DNA of 64,000 nt from Gordonia humi. Lineage in GTDB: Bacteria; Actinomycetota; Actinomycetes; Mycobacteriales; Mycobacteriaceae. The stretch covers positions 4,030,001 through 4,094,000 of the forward strand of contig NZ_JACIFP010000001.1 of assembly GCF_014197435.1 (NCBI RefSeq), given 5' to 3'. Below, piece by piece: positions 7,545 through 16,255 of the stretch; the first letter of the stretch is position 1; each line of letters begins with the position of its first letter. Made by a program: the position numbers and the translations under genes. The notes under the pieces are model-generated. The model worked only from the letters and a program-made list of their open reading frames with translations, was not told where the DNA came from and made no database searches.

Positions 7545-9127
7545 CAACGCTCGCCGACCGCCGGGCGGCCGATATCGCGCTCACCGTCGGCGCGGTGCTC
7601 GGTTCGCTCTGTCTGTTGGCCACGGCACTCGCGGTGGTCACCGGTCTGCGCCCCGTGATCTTCGAGACCGGGTCGATGAGTCCGGCGATCAGCACCGGTT
7701 CGCTCGGCCTGAGCCGCACGGTCCCCGCCGCCGACGTCCACCGCGGCGACGTCGTCGGAGTGACTCGACCGGACGGCACCCGGGTGACGCACCGGGTCGA
7801 GTCCGTCGACGGGAGACTCGGTGATTCGGTGACCTTGACGCTCAAGGGCGACGGCAACACCGTCACCGACGCCCGCCCGTACGCGGTCACCGAAGTGGAT
7901 CGCGTCTACACCACCGTGCCCGGTCTCGGATACGTCGCGATGTGGCTGAAGAACCCGTACACGATCGCCCTCGAAGCACTGGTGCTGCTGGGTCTGCTCG
8001 CGGTCGCGTTCGCACCCAGAGACGGCTGGCGCGCTACCTCGACGGGTCGACGCATTCTGATCGGCACGGCCGCGGCGACAGTCGCCACGGTCGCCGTCAC
8101 GGGCGCCGTGACGCCGGGACGATCGGACGCCGCCCTCACCGCACAAGCGCACGCAACCGGCAGCGTGCAGACCGGGCGACCGGCCAATGCGGCGTGGCTG
8201 CGCTGCAACGATACCGGCGGGTTGCTCGGCCTGGGCAGTTCGGTGACCATGACCTGGCCGAATCCGCCGGGCACACCCACCGGTCTGACGTATGTGCTCA
8301 CCGTGCAGGGCCCGAATGCCACCCCGCAGGAGCACACGTACCCGGCTGCCACCGCCGGCAATCCAGTAGTCGTCAACGCGGCCAATCTGGGCCTGCTCAG
8401 TTGGCTCGTGGCACTGCTGGGCAACATCGTCGGGGGCGGACAGGTCACGGTGTCGTTCACATTGACGACGAAGGTCGGGAACTTCACGTCGGCGACCTCG
8501 CTCACTCAACTGGTGACCCTGAAAGGCACCGGGTTGCTCGGCCTGGTCCCGGCGCTCACCTGCAACACCGGCGGCGACGAGGGCGTCGTCACCACACCGC
8601 AGAACAAACTCACGACGGTGTCGCCGACCCATCAGCTCTCGACCGCCCAGAACCCCTCGTCGTCCGCGACCTCATCGTCTGCGGTCACCCCGGCACCAGC
8701 GCCGTCCGAGGCGTCGCCATCCGAGCCCGCGCCGTCAGAGGCGTCGCCCTCAGAGGCCGCACCGACGCAGACGCCCACCGCGACTCCGCAGGCCCCTCCT
8801 CTACCGCCCGGCGGCGTGCTCACCGACTCCGGAGCGTTCGCCTACTACCGGGACGGCGACGACCTGACGATCCGAGACACCGCGACCGCCACCGTCGTCT
8901 ACAGGTACACCGTCCCGGCGGACTGCAGTGTGCACTGGCAGTCGGGAACCGAGCAACTGGTCGTCACCGCCCCCGACGGAACGGTGACGACGATCAGCCG
9001 CATCGACCAGGCCTGGCGGGAAGTGGTCGTCGCCCCGTCACTCGACGCAGACACCTCCGCGCCGGCGACCGAGCGGCCGGCAGCGTCGGGACCGAGCACG
9101 GGTACGGACACCGATGTCGATCCGTGA
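7541..9127 (+). CDS. SipW-type signal peptidase fused to an exported Thr/Ser/Pro-rich domain
   Basis: 528 residues. Residues 1-160 form a complete ER-type signal peptidase: hydrophobic helix about 13-33, FETGSMSPAI with Ser45, RVTHRV with His84, LKGDGN at 102-106, and a second helix at about 140-158. A third hydrophobic helix (RRILIGTAAATVATVAVTGA, about 170-190) is followed by AALTAQAHATGSVQTG, which itself resembles the cleavage region of SipW substrates. The rest is an extracellular beta-rich region with cysteines near 222 and 345, a PSEASPSEPAPSEASPSEA linker (about 385-410), and a C-terminal domain with AYYRDGDDLTIRDTATATVV. The enzyme may release its own C-terminal half. Family SipW proteins are about 200 residues, so the extra 330 are unusual. 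Confidence 0.8.
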   Translation: MTTLADRRAADIALTVGAVLGSLCLLATALAVVTGLRPVIFETGSMSPAISTGSLGLSRTVPAADVHRGDVVGVTRPDGTRVTHRVESVDGRLGDSVTLTLKGDGNTVTDARPYAVTEVDRVYTTVPGLGYVAMWLKNPYTIALEALVLLGLLAVAFAPRDGWRATSTGRRILIGTAAATVATVAVTGAVTPGRSDAALTAQAHATGSVQTGRPANAAWLRCNDTGGLLGLGSSVTMTWPNPPGTPTGLTYVLTVQGPNATPQEHTYPAATAGNPVVVNAANLGLLSWLVALLGNIVGGGQVTVSFTLTTKVGNFTSATSLTQLVTLKGTGLLGLVPALTCNTGGDEGVVTTPQNKLTTVSPTHQLSTAQNPSSSATSSSAVTPAPAPSEASPSEPAPSEASPSEAAPTQTPTATPQAPPLPPGGVLTDSGAFAYYRDGDDLTIRDTATATVVYRYTVPADCSVHWQSGTEQLVVTAPDGTVTTISRIDQAWREVVVAPSLDADTSAPATERPAASGPSTGTDTDVDP

Positions 9128-9138
9128 CGCGTAACGCC

Positions 9139-9888
9139 TCACTCGTGTTCGGTGCCCGCGTTCTTCTTACGCTCGATGTCCATCAGCGCACGCTCGAACT
9201 CTGCGCGCTGCTCGGCGCCGGCCTCCCATGCCTCGAGGCGGTTCTTGACCACGCGCGCCGGAGCGCCGACGGCGATCGAGTAGTCGCCGATCTCGCCCTT
9301 GACGACGGCATGAGCACCCAGAACACAACCCCGTCCGACGAGGGTGTCGCGTAGGACGGTGACCTTGGCCGCGACCCAGGTGTCCGGGCCGATCCGGACC
9401 GGGCCCTTCACGATCCCCTGGTCCTTGATGGGCATGTCGATGTTGTCGGTCACGTGGTCGAAGTCGACGATGTAGCACCAGTCGGCGACGAGCGTCGATC
9501 CGCCGATCTCGATGTCGAGGTAGGCGTTGACGACGTTGTTGCAGCCGAAGACCACCTTGTCGCCGATCCGGAGGCTGCCCTCGTGGCAGCGGATCGCGTT
9601 GCCGTCGCCGATGTGCACCCAGCGGCCGATCTCCATGCGCGAGAGCTCCGGCGTGGCGTGGATCTCCACGTTCTTGCCGAGGAACACCATGCCGCGCAAC
9701 ACCACGTGCGGATTCGCGAGACGGAACTTGGCGAGTCGGTAGTAACGGACCAGGTACCAGGGCGTCCAGGCCCGGTTCCGCTTGATCCAGCGCAGCGAGT
9801 CGAGCGTCAGGAAACGCGCCTGCTCCGGATCGCGGCGGCGTCCGGCGCGACGGCGCGAACGATAAGACGCATTCCACATCGTGGTCAT
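9139..9888 (-). CDS. Left-handed beta-helix acyltransferase (Rv3034c-like)
   Basis: 249 residues. From about residue 65 on, the hexapeptide repeats of a left-handed parallel beta-helix are clear (GKNVEIHATPELSRMEIG, IGDGNAIRCHEGSLRIGDKVV, IGPDTWVAAKVTVLRDTLVGRGCVLGAHAVV). The terminal IAVGAPARVVKNR is shared by xenobiotic/sugar O-acetyltransferases. Catalytic His is likely in VDFDHVT. Synteny and sequence match Rv3034c. It probably acylates a sugar of the methylglucose polysaccharide (inference). It converges with the SipW cassette, with stop codons 11 bp apart. Confidence 0.85.
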   Translation of the reverse strand: MTTMWNASYRSRRRAGRRRDPEQARFLTLDSLRWIKRNRAWTPWYLVRYYRLAKFRLANPHVVLRGMVFLGKNVEIHATPELSRMEIGRWVHIGDGNAIRCHEGSLRIGDKVVFGCNNVVNAYLDIEIGGSTLVADWCYIVDFDHVTDNIDMPIKDQGIVKGPVRIGPDTWVAAKVTVLRDTLVGRGCVLGAHAVVKGEIGDYSIAVGAPARVVKNRLEAWEAGAEQRAEFERALMDIERKKNAGTEHE

Positions 9889-9989
9889 GACGACAAACCC
9901 TAGTAGAGGAGCACCCGGCCTGCGGAATCAGGCGAGCACGACACGATAGAGTCGTCCGCGAACCCCGTCCGCCTACCATCAGGAGAACG

Positions 9990-11303
9990 ATGACCCGGGC
10001 AGTCCGCCGACGACGCAGATCATCCCTGGTCTTCGCAGTGATAGCCGCCGCCCTCGCCCTGGTGGCGACCGCCTGCTCGGACGGGCGCATCGACGTGCTG
10101 GCCAAGCCGTCCGCCGGCTGGGCGTCGTTCGGCGGCAACGGCGCCAACGCGAACTACGCCTATCCCGTGGTCCCCGACGATCTGAAACTGTCGTGGACGC
10201 GTCCGGCGGGCGGCCCCGTCACAGCGCAGGTGTCCATCGACGCCGGCGGCAACGTCGCGGCCAGCGCGAAGGCTCCCGTGGGGTGCGACTTCCAGGTCCT
10301 CGACCAGCGCAACGGCCGCAAGAACTTCTGCAAGCGTCTCGGACCGGGTTCGGCGATGAACACCGCCTTCTACGACCAGCTCGGTCAGCCGTACATCGGA
10401 AAGGCCGGCGAGTTCTTCGCCTACAACGGCGGCGGCGCGATCCGCTGGCGCGCATCGACCAGCGGCGTCGCACTGTCGGCGAAGTCGGCCGGTCCCGGTC
10501 GCATCGTGCTCGCCACCACCGGCGGACAGATCATGCTGCTCAACGCTCAGACCGGCGACCCGGCGACCCCGCAACTGCGGTTGCGCCCCAAGCCGCCCAA
10601 GAACACCGATCCGATGGCGGGCGTCGACCAGTGCGCCTCCGGCGGCCCGGCGTGCGCGATCTCCGCGCCGCCTGCCGTCGACATCGCCTCCGGGCGAGTG
10701 TTCGTCAACGTCGTGCCCGCCGGTGCGAAGACCTCGCAGCTGACCGCGGTGAGCTACCGCGATCCCGCCGGCAAGGAGAAGCTGAGCACGATGTGGACCG
10801 CCGATCTCGGCGGCGGAATGGCCGGTCCGGCGTCGCTGTCGGCCGACGGGACGACCGTGTACGCCTTCGGGCGCGACGGCAAGCTGTACGCCGTCGACGC
10901 CGCCGACGGTTCGGTCCGCTGGTCGCACGATCTGGACGGCCACGGCTTCGCGACGCTCTCGGTCTCGCCCGACGGCACCCTGGTTCCGGCCGGCGGCCTC
11001 GGCTCGCCGCTGACCGTCCTGCACGACGACGGCGATCACGCCTCCGAGGTGGCCCGGCGCGACGACGTCCAGATGGCGGGAGTCGGGACTCAGACGTCGG
11101 CGGGATCGTTGTGGGCGGTGGTCCGCGAGGGCGCCGATTCAGCTCTGGTGCTCACCGAGTTCGACGTGAAGACGGCCAAGACCAAGCGTTCGCTGCCGCT
11201 GCCCGAGGCCACCGGGTTCTCCACCGGGGTCGCCGTGTCGGCCGTCGGTCAGCTGGCGGTGGCCACCACCGACGGCACCGTGTACTTCTTCAGCAGGCCG
11301 TGA
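9990..11303 (+). CDS. PQQ-like beta-propeller lipoprotein (Rv3035-like)
   Basis: 437 residues. An Arg-rich start and hydrophobic stretch end in VATACSDG, a lipobox with Cys at about 28, so the mature protein is membrane-anchored on the outside. Repeating blocks such as GTTVYAFGRDGKLYAVDAADGSVRW and GGQIMLLNAQTGDPATPQL are PQQ/WD-type propeller blades. No catalytic motif is visible. Synteny points to Rv3035c, of unknown function. ATG start with AGGAG ribosome site (ATCAGGAGAACGATG). The next gene follows after 4 bp. Confidence 0.82.
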   Translation: MTRAVRRRRRSSLVFAVIAAALALVATACSDGRIDVLAKPSAGWASFGGNGANANYAYPVVPDDLKLSWTRPAGGPVTAQVSIDAGGNVAASAKAPVGCDFQVLDQRNGRKNFCKRLGPGSAMNTAFYDQLGQPYIGKAGEFFAYNGGGAIRWRASTSGVALSAKSAGPGRIVLATTGGQIMLLNAQTGDPATPQLRLRPKPPKNTDPMAGVDQCASGGPACAISAPPAVDIASGRVFVNVVPAGAKTSQLTAVSYRDPAGKEKLSTMWTADLGGGMAGPASLSADGTTVYAFGRDGKLYAVDAADGSVRWSHDLDGHGFATLSVSPDGTLVPAGGLGSPLTVLHDDGDHASEVARRDDVQMAGVGTQTSAGSLWAVVREGADSALVLTEFDVKTAKTKRSLPLPEATGFSTGVAVSAVGQLAVATTDGTVYFFSRP

Positions 11304-11307
11304 GACC

Positions 11308-12516
11308 GTGGCCTACGAGTTCGGGCTCGACGACGTCGCCTATCTCGCCTCCGCTGAGGGGACCGACGCGCTGAACGTCACGGCAGGTCTGCCGCTGACG
11401 GACGCGTCGCTGCTCAAAGACCTGCCCGCCCTCCGCGCACGCTATGCGCCTCGTGAGGCGGCTCTGGTCGAGACGATCCGCGCGCGACGACGCGCGGTCG
11501 GCAAACTCGACTCCCCCGATGCTCTGCTGTTGAGCGACACCGCCCTGCAACAGGCGACACCGTCCGCCGTCGCGGCGCATCGCGCGGCGGACATCGCCGC
11601 GCGTCACCCCGGCGGCGTCGTCCACGACGTGACCTGCTCGATCGGCGCCGAACTGCTGTCGTTGTCGACGGCCGCCGGACTCGGCGGAGTGATCGGCAGC
11701 GACCTCGACGCGGTACGGCTGGCGATGGCCGCACACAATCTACGAGGACGTCCCGGGGTGCAACTCGCGCGCGCCGACGCTCTCGCCCCGTGCTCGCGCG
11801 CCGACGTCGTCGTCGCCGATCCGGCTCGCCGCAGCGCACGCGGACGGACGTTCCGCCTCGACGAACTCGATCCTCCCCTGCTCGAACTGCTGTCGGTGTA
11901 CGCGGGCCGCCCGATGGTCGTCAAATGCGCACCCGGTCTCGACTACCGGATGCTCCGGGATCGGTTCAGCATCGAAGTCGCCGTGCAGGTCACCTCGCTG
12001 GACGGCGGGGTCCGCGAGGCGTGTCTGTGGACCGAGGCCGCCGGACTCCCCGACCGGCGCGCCAGTGTCCTGCGAACCGACGCCGACGGCGTGGTCCGCG
12101 CCGACGAGTACACCTCGACCGAGCCGGACGACATCGACGAGCCGGGTGTCGACGAGTGGATCGTCGACCCGGACGGCGCCGTCGTCCGCGCCGGCCTGGT
12201 GCGCAACTACGCGCGCCGTCACGGACTACGCCAACTCGATCCGCAGATCGCCTACCTCACCGGCGCCGCCGTGCCTCCCGGCGCCCGGGGATTCCGAATC
12301 ATCGACCGAACCGCCGTCTCCGAACGCGCGCTGCGCTCCGCGTTGGCCGCACACGACTGCGGCAGCCTCGAGATCCTGGTCCGCGGCCTCGACGTCGACC
12401 CCGACCGGCTGCGCCGGAAGTTGAAGTTGCGGGGATCCACACCGTTGTCGCTGGTGATGACCCGGATCGGACGCACCGGCGTCGCGTTCGTCTGCGAGCC
12501 GGGCGTACGCCACTGA
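11308..12516 (+). CDS. THUMP-like domain class I methyltransferase (Rv3037c-like)
   Basis: 402 residues, GTG start 4 bp after the upstream stop. The central methyltransferase fold shows VVHDVTCSIGAELLSLS (motif I region) and GVIGSDLDAVRLAMAAHN, then DVVVADPARRS, an NPPY-like DPAR motif (about residues 166-172). The C-terminal part (LRRKLKLRGSTPLSLVMTRIG) matches the THUMP-like domain of this actinobacterial family. The combination suggests an RNA base methyltransferase; the target is not known. Confidence 0.8.
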   Translation: MAYEFGLDDVAYLASAEGTDALNVTAGLPLTDASLLKDLPALRARYAPREAALVETIRARRRAVGKLDSPDALLLSDTALQQATPSAVAAHRAADIAARHPGGVVHDVTCSIGAELLSLSTAAGLGGVIGSDLDAVRLAMAAHNLRGRPGVQLARADALAPCSRADVVVADPARRSARGRTFRLDELDPPLLELLSVYAGRPMVVKCAPGLDYRMLRDRFSIEVAVQVTSLDGGVREACLWTEAAGLPDRRASVLRTDADGVVRADEYTSTEPDDIDEPGVDEWIVDPDGAVVRAGLVRNYARRHGLRQLDPQIAYLTGAAVPPGARGFRIIDRTAVSERALRSALAAHDCGSLEILVRGLDVDPDRLRRKLKLRGSTPLSLVMTRIGRTGVAFVCEPGVRH

Positions 12517-12520
12517 CCCA

Positions 12521-12563
12521 GAATGCGCACGAGCGGCGCCGAAACGGCCGCTCGCGCGCATTC
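12521..12563. terminator. Hairpin between convergent genes
   Basis: GAATGCGCACGAGCGGC pairs with GCCGCTCGCGCGCATTC (17-bp arms, one mismatch) around a 9-nt loop. It sits between the THUMP-like methyltransferase (plus) and the next methyltransferase (minus) and can serve both. Confidence 0.7.
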
Positions 12564-12586
12564 CTTCGACGGCGTCGTGCCGAGGG

Positions 12587-13561
12587 TCAGCTTGCGGGCT
12601 TCACACCGGTGATCAGCACGTTGTAGAAGAATTCCGGCGGCACCACCTTGCGGAGGATGTTGTCGTCGATCCACGTCATCCGCTTCCAGCCGCCGAACGC
12701 GAAACGCGCCCATCCCCAGCCCAGCTTCTCCGACGGCACCGCGGCCTCGAAGGTGCGGACGGGCCAACCGAGCATCGCGGCCGCCAGTTCCTCGCTCGCC
12801 GAGCGTACGTCGACGGCTCCCGCGCGGGTCGCCAGGTTCTCCAGATCCTGCGGAGAGAACGTGTGGATGTCGACGACGGCTTCGAGCGCCGCGGCACGCG
12901 AGCTCTCGTCGAGTTCCTCCTGCGGCCTGCGCCAGGCCTTCAACGGACCGAATCTGGTGACATTCGTGGTCGCCCACCACGTCGCGCGGCTCATCCAGCG
13001 CGCATAGAAGTCGCCGTACGTCGACGGCTCCCCGGCGAAGATGAAGCGACCGCCCGGCTTCAGGACGCGCAGCACCTCCCGCAGCGACTTCTCGACGTCC
13101 GGAATGTGGTGCAGCACAGCGTGTCCGACGACGAGGTCGAAGCTGTCGTCCTCGTACGGGATCGACTCGGCATCGGCGACACGACCGTCGACGTCCAGGC
13201 CGAGGTTCTCCGCGTTGCGGAGCGCGACCTTCACCATGCCGGGCGACAGGTCGGTCACCGAGCCCTTCTCGGCCACGCCCGACTGCATCAGGTTCAGCAG
13301 GAAGAAGCCGGTGCCGCAGCCCAGCTCCATCGCCCGACCGTAGGGCAGCTGTGCCTCGGGCAGGATCAGGTCCAGCCGACCGCGCGCGTAATCGATGCAG
13401 CGTTCGTCGAACGAGATCGACCACTTCTCGTCGTAGGTCTCGGCCTCCCAGTCGTGGTACAGCACCTGCGCGAGCTTGGTGTCGGAGAGTGCGGCTTCGA
13501 CCTGCTCGGCGGTGGCGTGCGGGTTCGGTGCCGGGTCGTTGGTGTCGTCAGTCGTGGTCAT
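12587..13561 (-). CDS. Class I SAM-dependent methyltransferase (Rv3038c-like)
   Basis: 324 residues. AMELGCGTGFFLLNLMQ (about residues 78-94) is motif I, VTDLSPGMVKVALRNAENLG motif II, and DLVVGHAVLHHIPDVEKSLREVLRVLKPGG (motifs IV-VI) is the standard small-molecule/lipid methyltransferase signature. A roughly 100-residue C-terminal extension follows. It lies 4 bp downstream of the enoyl-CoA hydratase gene on the same strand, so the two are one operon, as Rv3039c-Rv3038c. Substrate not known. Confidence 0.85.
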   Translation of the reverse strand: MTTTDDTNDPAPNPHATAEQVEAALSDTKLAQVLYHDWEAETYDEKWSISFDERCIDYARGRLDLILPEAQLPYGRAMELGCGTGFFLLNLMQSGVAEKGSVTDLSPGMVKVALRNAENLGLDVDGRVADAESIPYEDDSFDLVVGHAVLHHIPDVEKSLREVLRVLKPGGRFIFAGEPSTYGDFYARWMSRATWWATTNVTRFGPLKAWRRPQEELDESSRAAALEAVVDIHTFSPQDLENLATRAGAVDVRSASEELAAAMLGWPVRTFEAAVPSEKLGWGWARFAFGGWKRMTWIDDNILRKVVPPEFFYNVLITGVKPAS

Positions 13562-13565
13562 CGTC

Positions 13566-14354
13566 CTACTTTCCGGTGAATTCGGCTTTGCCCGGGCCGT
13601 TCTCGATGAACGAGGCCATGCCGATCGCGCGATCGTCGGTCGCGAAGAGAGCCGAGAAGACCTGCGCCTCGATCTTGAGGCCGGTGGCGAGATCGGTGTC
13701 GAGGCCTGCGTCGACGGCCGTCTTGGCCGCGGCGAGGGCCACCGACGCCGCGCCGGCGAACCGGCCCGCCCAGACGAGGGCCGCGTCGTACACGTCGTCG
13801 GGGGCGACGACCTGGTCGACGAGGCCGATCTGCAGTGCCTCGTCGGCTCCGACGAAGCGGCCGGTGAAGATCATGTCCTTGGCGCGCGACGGTCCGATCA
13901 GGCGGGCCAGTCGCTGGGTTCCGCCTCCGCCCGGGATGACGCCGAGAAGCACCTCGGGGACACCGAGTTTGGCGTTGTCGCCCGCGATGCGGCGGTCCGC
14001 GCCGAGCGCCACTTCGAGGCCGCCGCCCAACGCGTAGCCGGTGATGGCGGCGACGGTCGGCTTGGGGATCGTGGCGATCGCGCCGATCCCGTCCTGCAGC
14101 CTGCCCGCGACCTTCGACATGTCGGCGAACGACATGTCGTTCATCTCCTTGATGTCGGCGCCGGCGGCGAGGACCTTGGGTCCGCCGTAGACGACGACGG
14201 CCTTGATGTCGTCGCGAGTCGACGCCTCCTCCGCCGCGGCGAGCAGCTCGGACTGCACCTGACGGTTCAGCGCGTTCATCGGCGGACGGTTCAATCGGAT
14301 CGTGCCGACGCCGGGATGATCCGGCGACGTCTCCAGAGTCACAAACTCAGCCAT
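13566..14354 (-). CDS. echA17: Enoyl-CoA hydratase/isomerase (EchA17-like)
   Basis: 262 residues, crotonase fold. IRLNRPPMNALNRQVQSEL opens the fold; AAGADIKEM (about residues 66-74) gives the CoA-oxyanion segment; ITGYALGGGLEVALGADRRI holds the second oxyanion Gly; PEVLLGVIPGGGGTQRLARL has the Glu position of active hydratases (the first Glu is in GLEVALG-region). It hydrates trans-2-enoyl-CoA in beta-oxidation. Synteny with Rv3039c supports the name. Confidence 0.87.
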   Translation of the reverse strand: MAEFVTLETSPDHPGVGTIRLNRPPMNALNRQVQSELLAAAEEASTRDDIKAVVVYGGPKVLAAGADIKEMNDMSFADMSKVAGRLQDGIGAIATIPKPTVAAITGYALGGGLEVALGADRRIAGDNAKLGVPEVLLGVIPGGGGTQRLARLIGPSRAKDMIFTGRFVGADEALQIGLVDQVVAPDDVYDAALVWAGRFAGAASVALAAAKTAVDAGLDTDLATGLKIEAQVFSALFATDDRAIGMASFIENGPGKAEFTGK

Positions 14355-14361
14355 GGTGGCA

Positions 14362-14379
14362 GGCTACCGGTTAGTAGCC
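14362..14379. promoter_or_regulatory. Inverted repeat in the echA/polD divergent promoter region
   Basis: GGCTAC-N6-GTAGCC spans 18 bp between the two divergent start codons (14354 and 14412). The position fits an operator controlling both genes, but no regulator is adjacent. Confidence 0.4.
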
Positions 14380-14411
14380 CATGCGCCCTAACCAACCACT
14401 ACTGTTGCTCC

Positions 14412-15371
14412 ATGGGCACCGACGCCGTCGAGTTGCAGGTTCCGAATCCGACCGGGGCGATGCGGGCTGTCCGCATCAGCAGTCCCGACCGCGTCTACTT
14501 CCCCGAGATCGGCCTGACCAAGCTCGATCTCGCGGACTACTACCTGTCCGTGGCCGACGGAATCAGCCGCGCGCTCGATCGTCGACCGTGCATGCTGCAC
14601 CGATTCCCCAAGGGCACCGCGGAGAAGAAGGTCCATCAGAAGAAGCTGCCCGCGGGCGCACCCGACTGGATCGAGACCGTCGACGTGTACTTCCCCCGCT
14701 ACTCGCGGACGGTCGGCGAACTCTGCGTGACCGAGCCCGCAGCGGTGCTGTGGGCGGTGCAGATGGCGACGGTCGAGTTCCATCCGTGGAATTCACGACG
14801 CACCGAACCCGGCATCGAGTTCCCCGACGAATGGCGGATCGATCTGGATCCCATGCCCGACTGCGATTTCCCGAAGGTGCGCCGCGTCGCCGGGATCGTC
14901 CACGAGATCCTCGATGAACTCGGCGTGGTCGGCTACCCGAAGACGTCCGGCGGGCACGGACTGCACGTCTACGTGCGGATCGCCCCCGAGTGGGCGTTCG
15001 GCGACGTCCGACGGGCCGCACACGCCTTCGGCGCCGAGGTGGCCCGGAGGTCGGCGGGCGAGGCGACGGTCACCTGGTGGCGCAAGGACCGTGATCCGGC
15101 GGCGGTGTTCGTCGACTTCAACCAGAACGCGCGCGACCACACGATGGCCGCGGCGTACTCGGTGCGGGCCACCCCACGCGCGACGGTGTCGACGCCGATC
15201 ACCTGGGAGGAGATCGAGCAGGTCGAACCCGACGACTTCACCGTCGCCACCGTTCCCGCACGCTACGCGGCGATCGGCGACCTGCACGCGGGGATCGACG
15301 ATGTGGCGCACCGCCTCGACACCCTGCTCGAATGGGCCGAGCGCGACGAGCTGCAGACGCCTACAGACTGA
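14412..15371 (+). CDS. Standalone AEP-family primase-polymerase (PolD / LigD polymerase-domain type)
   Basis: 319 residues, equal to the LigD polymerase domain without nuclease or ligase modules. The catalytic signature is intact: WRIDLDPMPDCDF (DhD metal-binding motif, about residues 140-152), TSGGHGLHVYV (SxH nucleotide-binding motif) and VFVDFNQNARDHTMAAAYSVR (third acidic motif). Such enzymes are ribonucleotide-inserting polymerases of NHEJ or gap repair; mycobacteria carry PolD1 and PolD2 as separate genes. Starts at ATG 14412, and its last 11 bp overlap the 3' end of the convergent NUDIX gene. Confidence 0.85.
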   Translation: MGTDAVELQVPNPTGAMRAVRISSPDRVYFPEIGLTKLDLADYYLSVADGISRALDRRPCMLHRFPKGTAEKKVHQKKLPAGAPDWIETVDVYFPRYSRTVGELCVTEPAAVLWAVQMATVEFHPWNSRRTEPGIEFPDEWRIDLDPMPDCDFPKVRRVAGIVHEILDELGVVGYPKTSGGHGLHVYVRIAPEWAFGDVRRAAHAFGAEVARRSAGEATVTWWRKDRDPAAVFVDFNQNARDHTMAAAYSVRATPRATVSTPITWEEIEQVEPDDFTVATVPARYAAIGDLHAGIDDVAHRLDTLLEWAERDELQTPTD

Positions 15372-16170
15372 AGTCCTTCTCCACGCGGCCGTCGGCGAGC
15401 GCGGCGAGATAGCTGTCGGAGTCGGTGAACCGGAGCCCGGCGATGCCGCTGCCGTCGCTGATCGACGGTTCGATCGGCTCGATCTCCCGGGGCGCGTCGA
15501 GAAGGTCGGCGACGGTCGCGAAGTCGGCGATGTAGCGCAACTGGGTCCACGTCGGAGGCAGCAGGAAGTGCTCCCCGCGATCCCACGCAGCGATCGCCGC
15601 GCCTGCCGGCATCCACATGGTCTCGGCGGCCTCGCTGGTCTCGCCGTCGGCTTCCTGACCGTCGGGCATCGCGGCGAGGAAGAACCTCGTGTCGTAACGA
15701 CGCTTCTCGTTCTTCGGGGTGATCCAGTGAGCCAGCGGACGCAGAAGATCCGCGCGCAGAACCAGGTCCTGCTGGTCGAGGAATTCGGCGAACGAGAGTT
15801 CCTTGGCCTCGAGGCGGGCGCGTTCCCCGAACAGCGACACCGGATCCGCGTGCGTCGCATCGGCGGTGCCCGCCAGCAGTACCCCGCACTCCTCGAAGGT
15901 CTCACGGACCGCCGCGCACACCAGTGCCCGCGCCGTCGCCTCGTCGGCGGCGAACGCGTCGGCCCAGAAGGAGACGTCCGGTCCCGCCCACCGGACGTGC
16001 GCCTCGCGATCGCGCGGGTCCACGCCGCCGCCCGGGAACACCGTCATGCCACCCGCGAAGGCCATCTGCTTGACACGGCGCTGCAAGAACACTTCGACGC
16101 CGTCGCTGCCGTCGCGGGCCAGGACCACGGTCGACGCATCCCGCAACGGGGCCACTTCGCTATCGGTCAC
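15361..16170 (-). CDS. NUDIX hydrolase, NUDT19-like (Rv3040c-like)
   Basis: 269 residues. VFLQRRVKQMAFAGGMTVFPGGGVDPRD is the NUDT7/19-type region before the box, and AAVRETFEECGVLLAG completes REx2EExGU (about residues 92-107). The extra spacing between the Gly-rich segment and RE is usual in this CoA-diphosphatase-like branch. Probable substrates are nucleoside diphosphate derivatives such as CoA esters; sequence alone does not settle it. It is on the same strand as the ABC ATPase upstream (Rv3041c), 85 bp away. Confidence 0.8.
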   Translation of the reverse strand: MTDSEVAPLRDASTVVLARDGSDGVEVFLQRRVKQMAFAGGMTVFPGGGVDPRDREAHVRWAGPDVSFWADAFAADEATARALVCAAVRETFEECGVLLAGTADATHADPVSLFGERARLEAKELSFAEFLDQQDLVLRADLLRPLAHWITPKNEKRRYDTRFFLAAMPDGQEADGETSEAAETMWMPAGAAIAAWDRGEHFLLPPTWTQLRYIADFATVADLLDAPREIEPIEPSISDGSGIAGLRFTDSDSYLAALADGRVEKDFSL

Positions 16171-16255
16171 CAGAGTTCTCCTTCGCTCACCCGCGGCGTG
16201 TTCGCCGCATCACATCCTCGACACTATCGGCCGCGGTTCACCCGCCGTCGACCGG

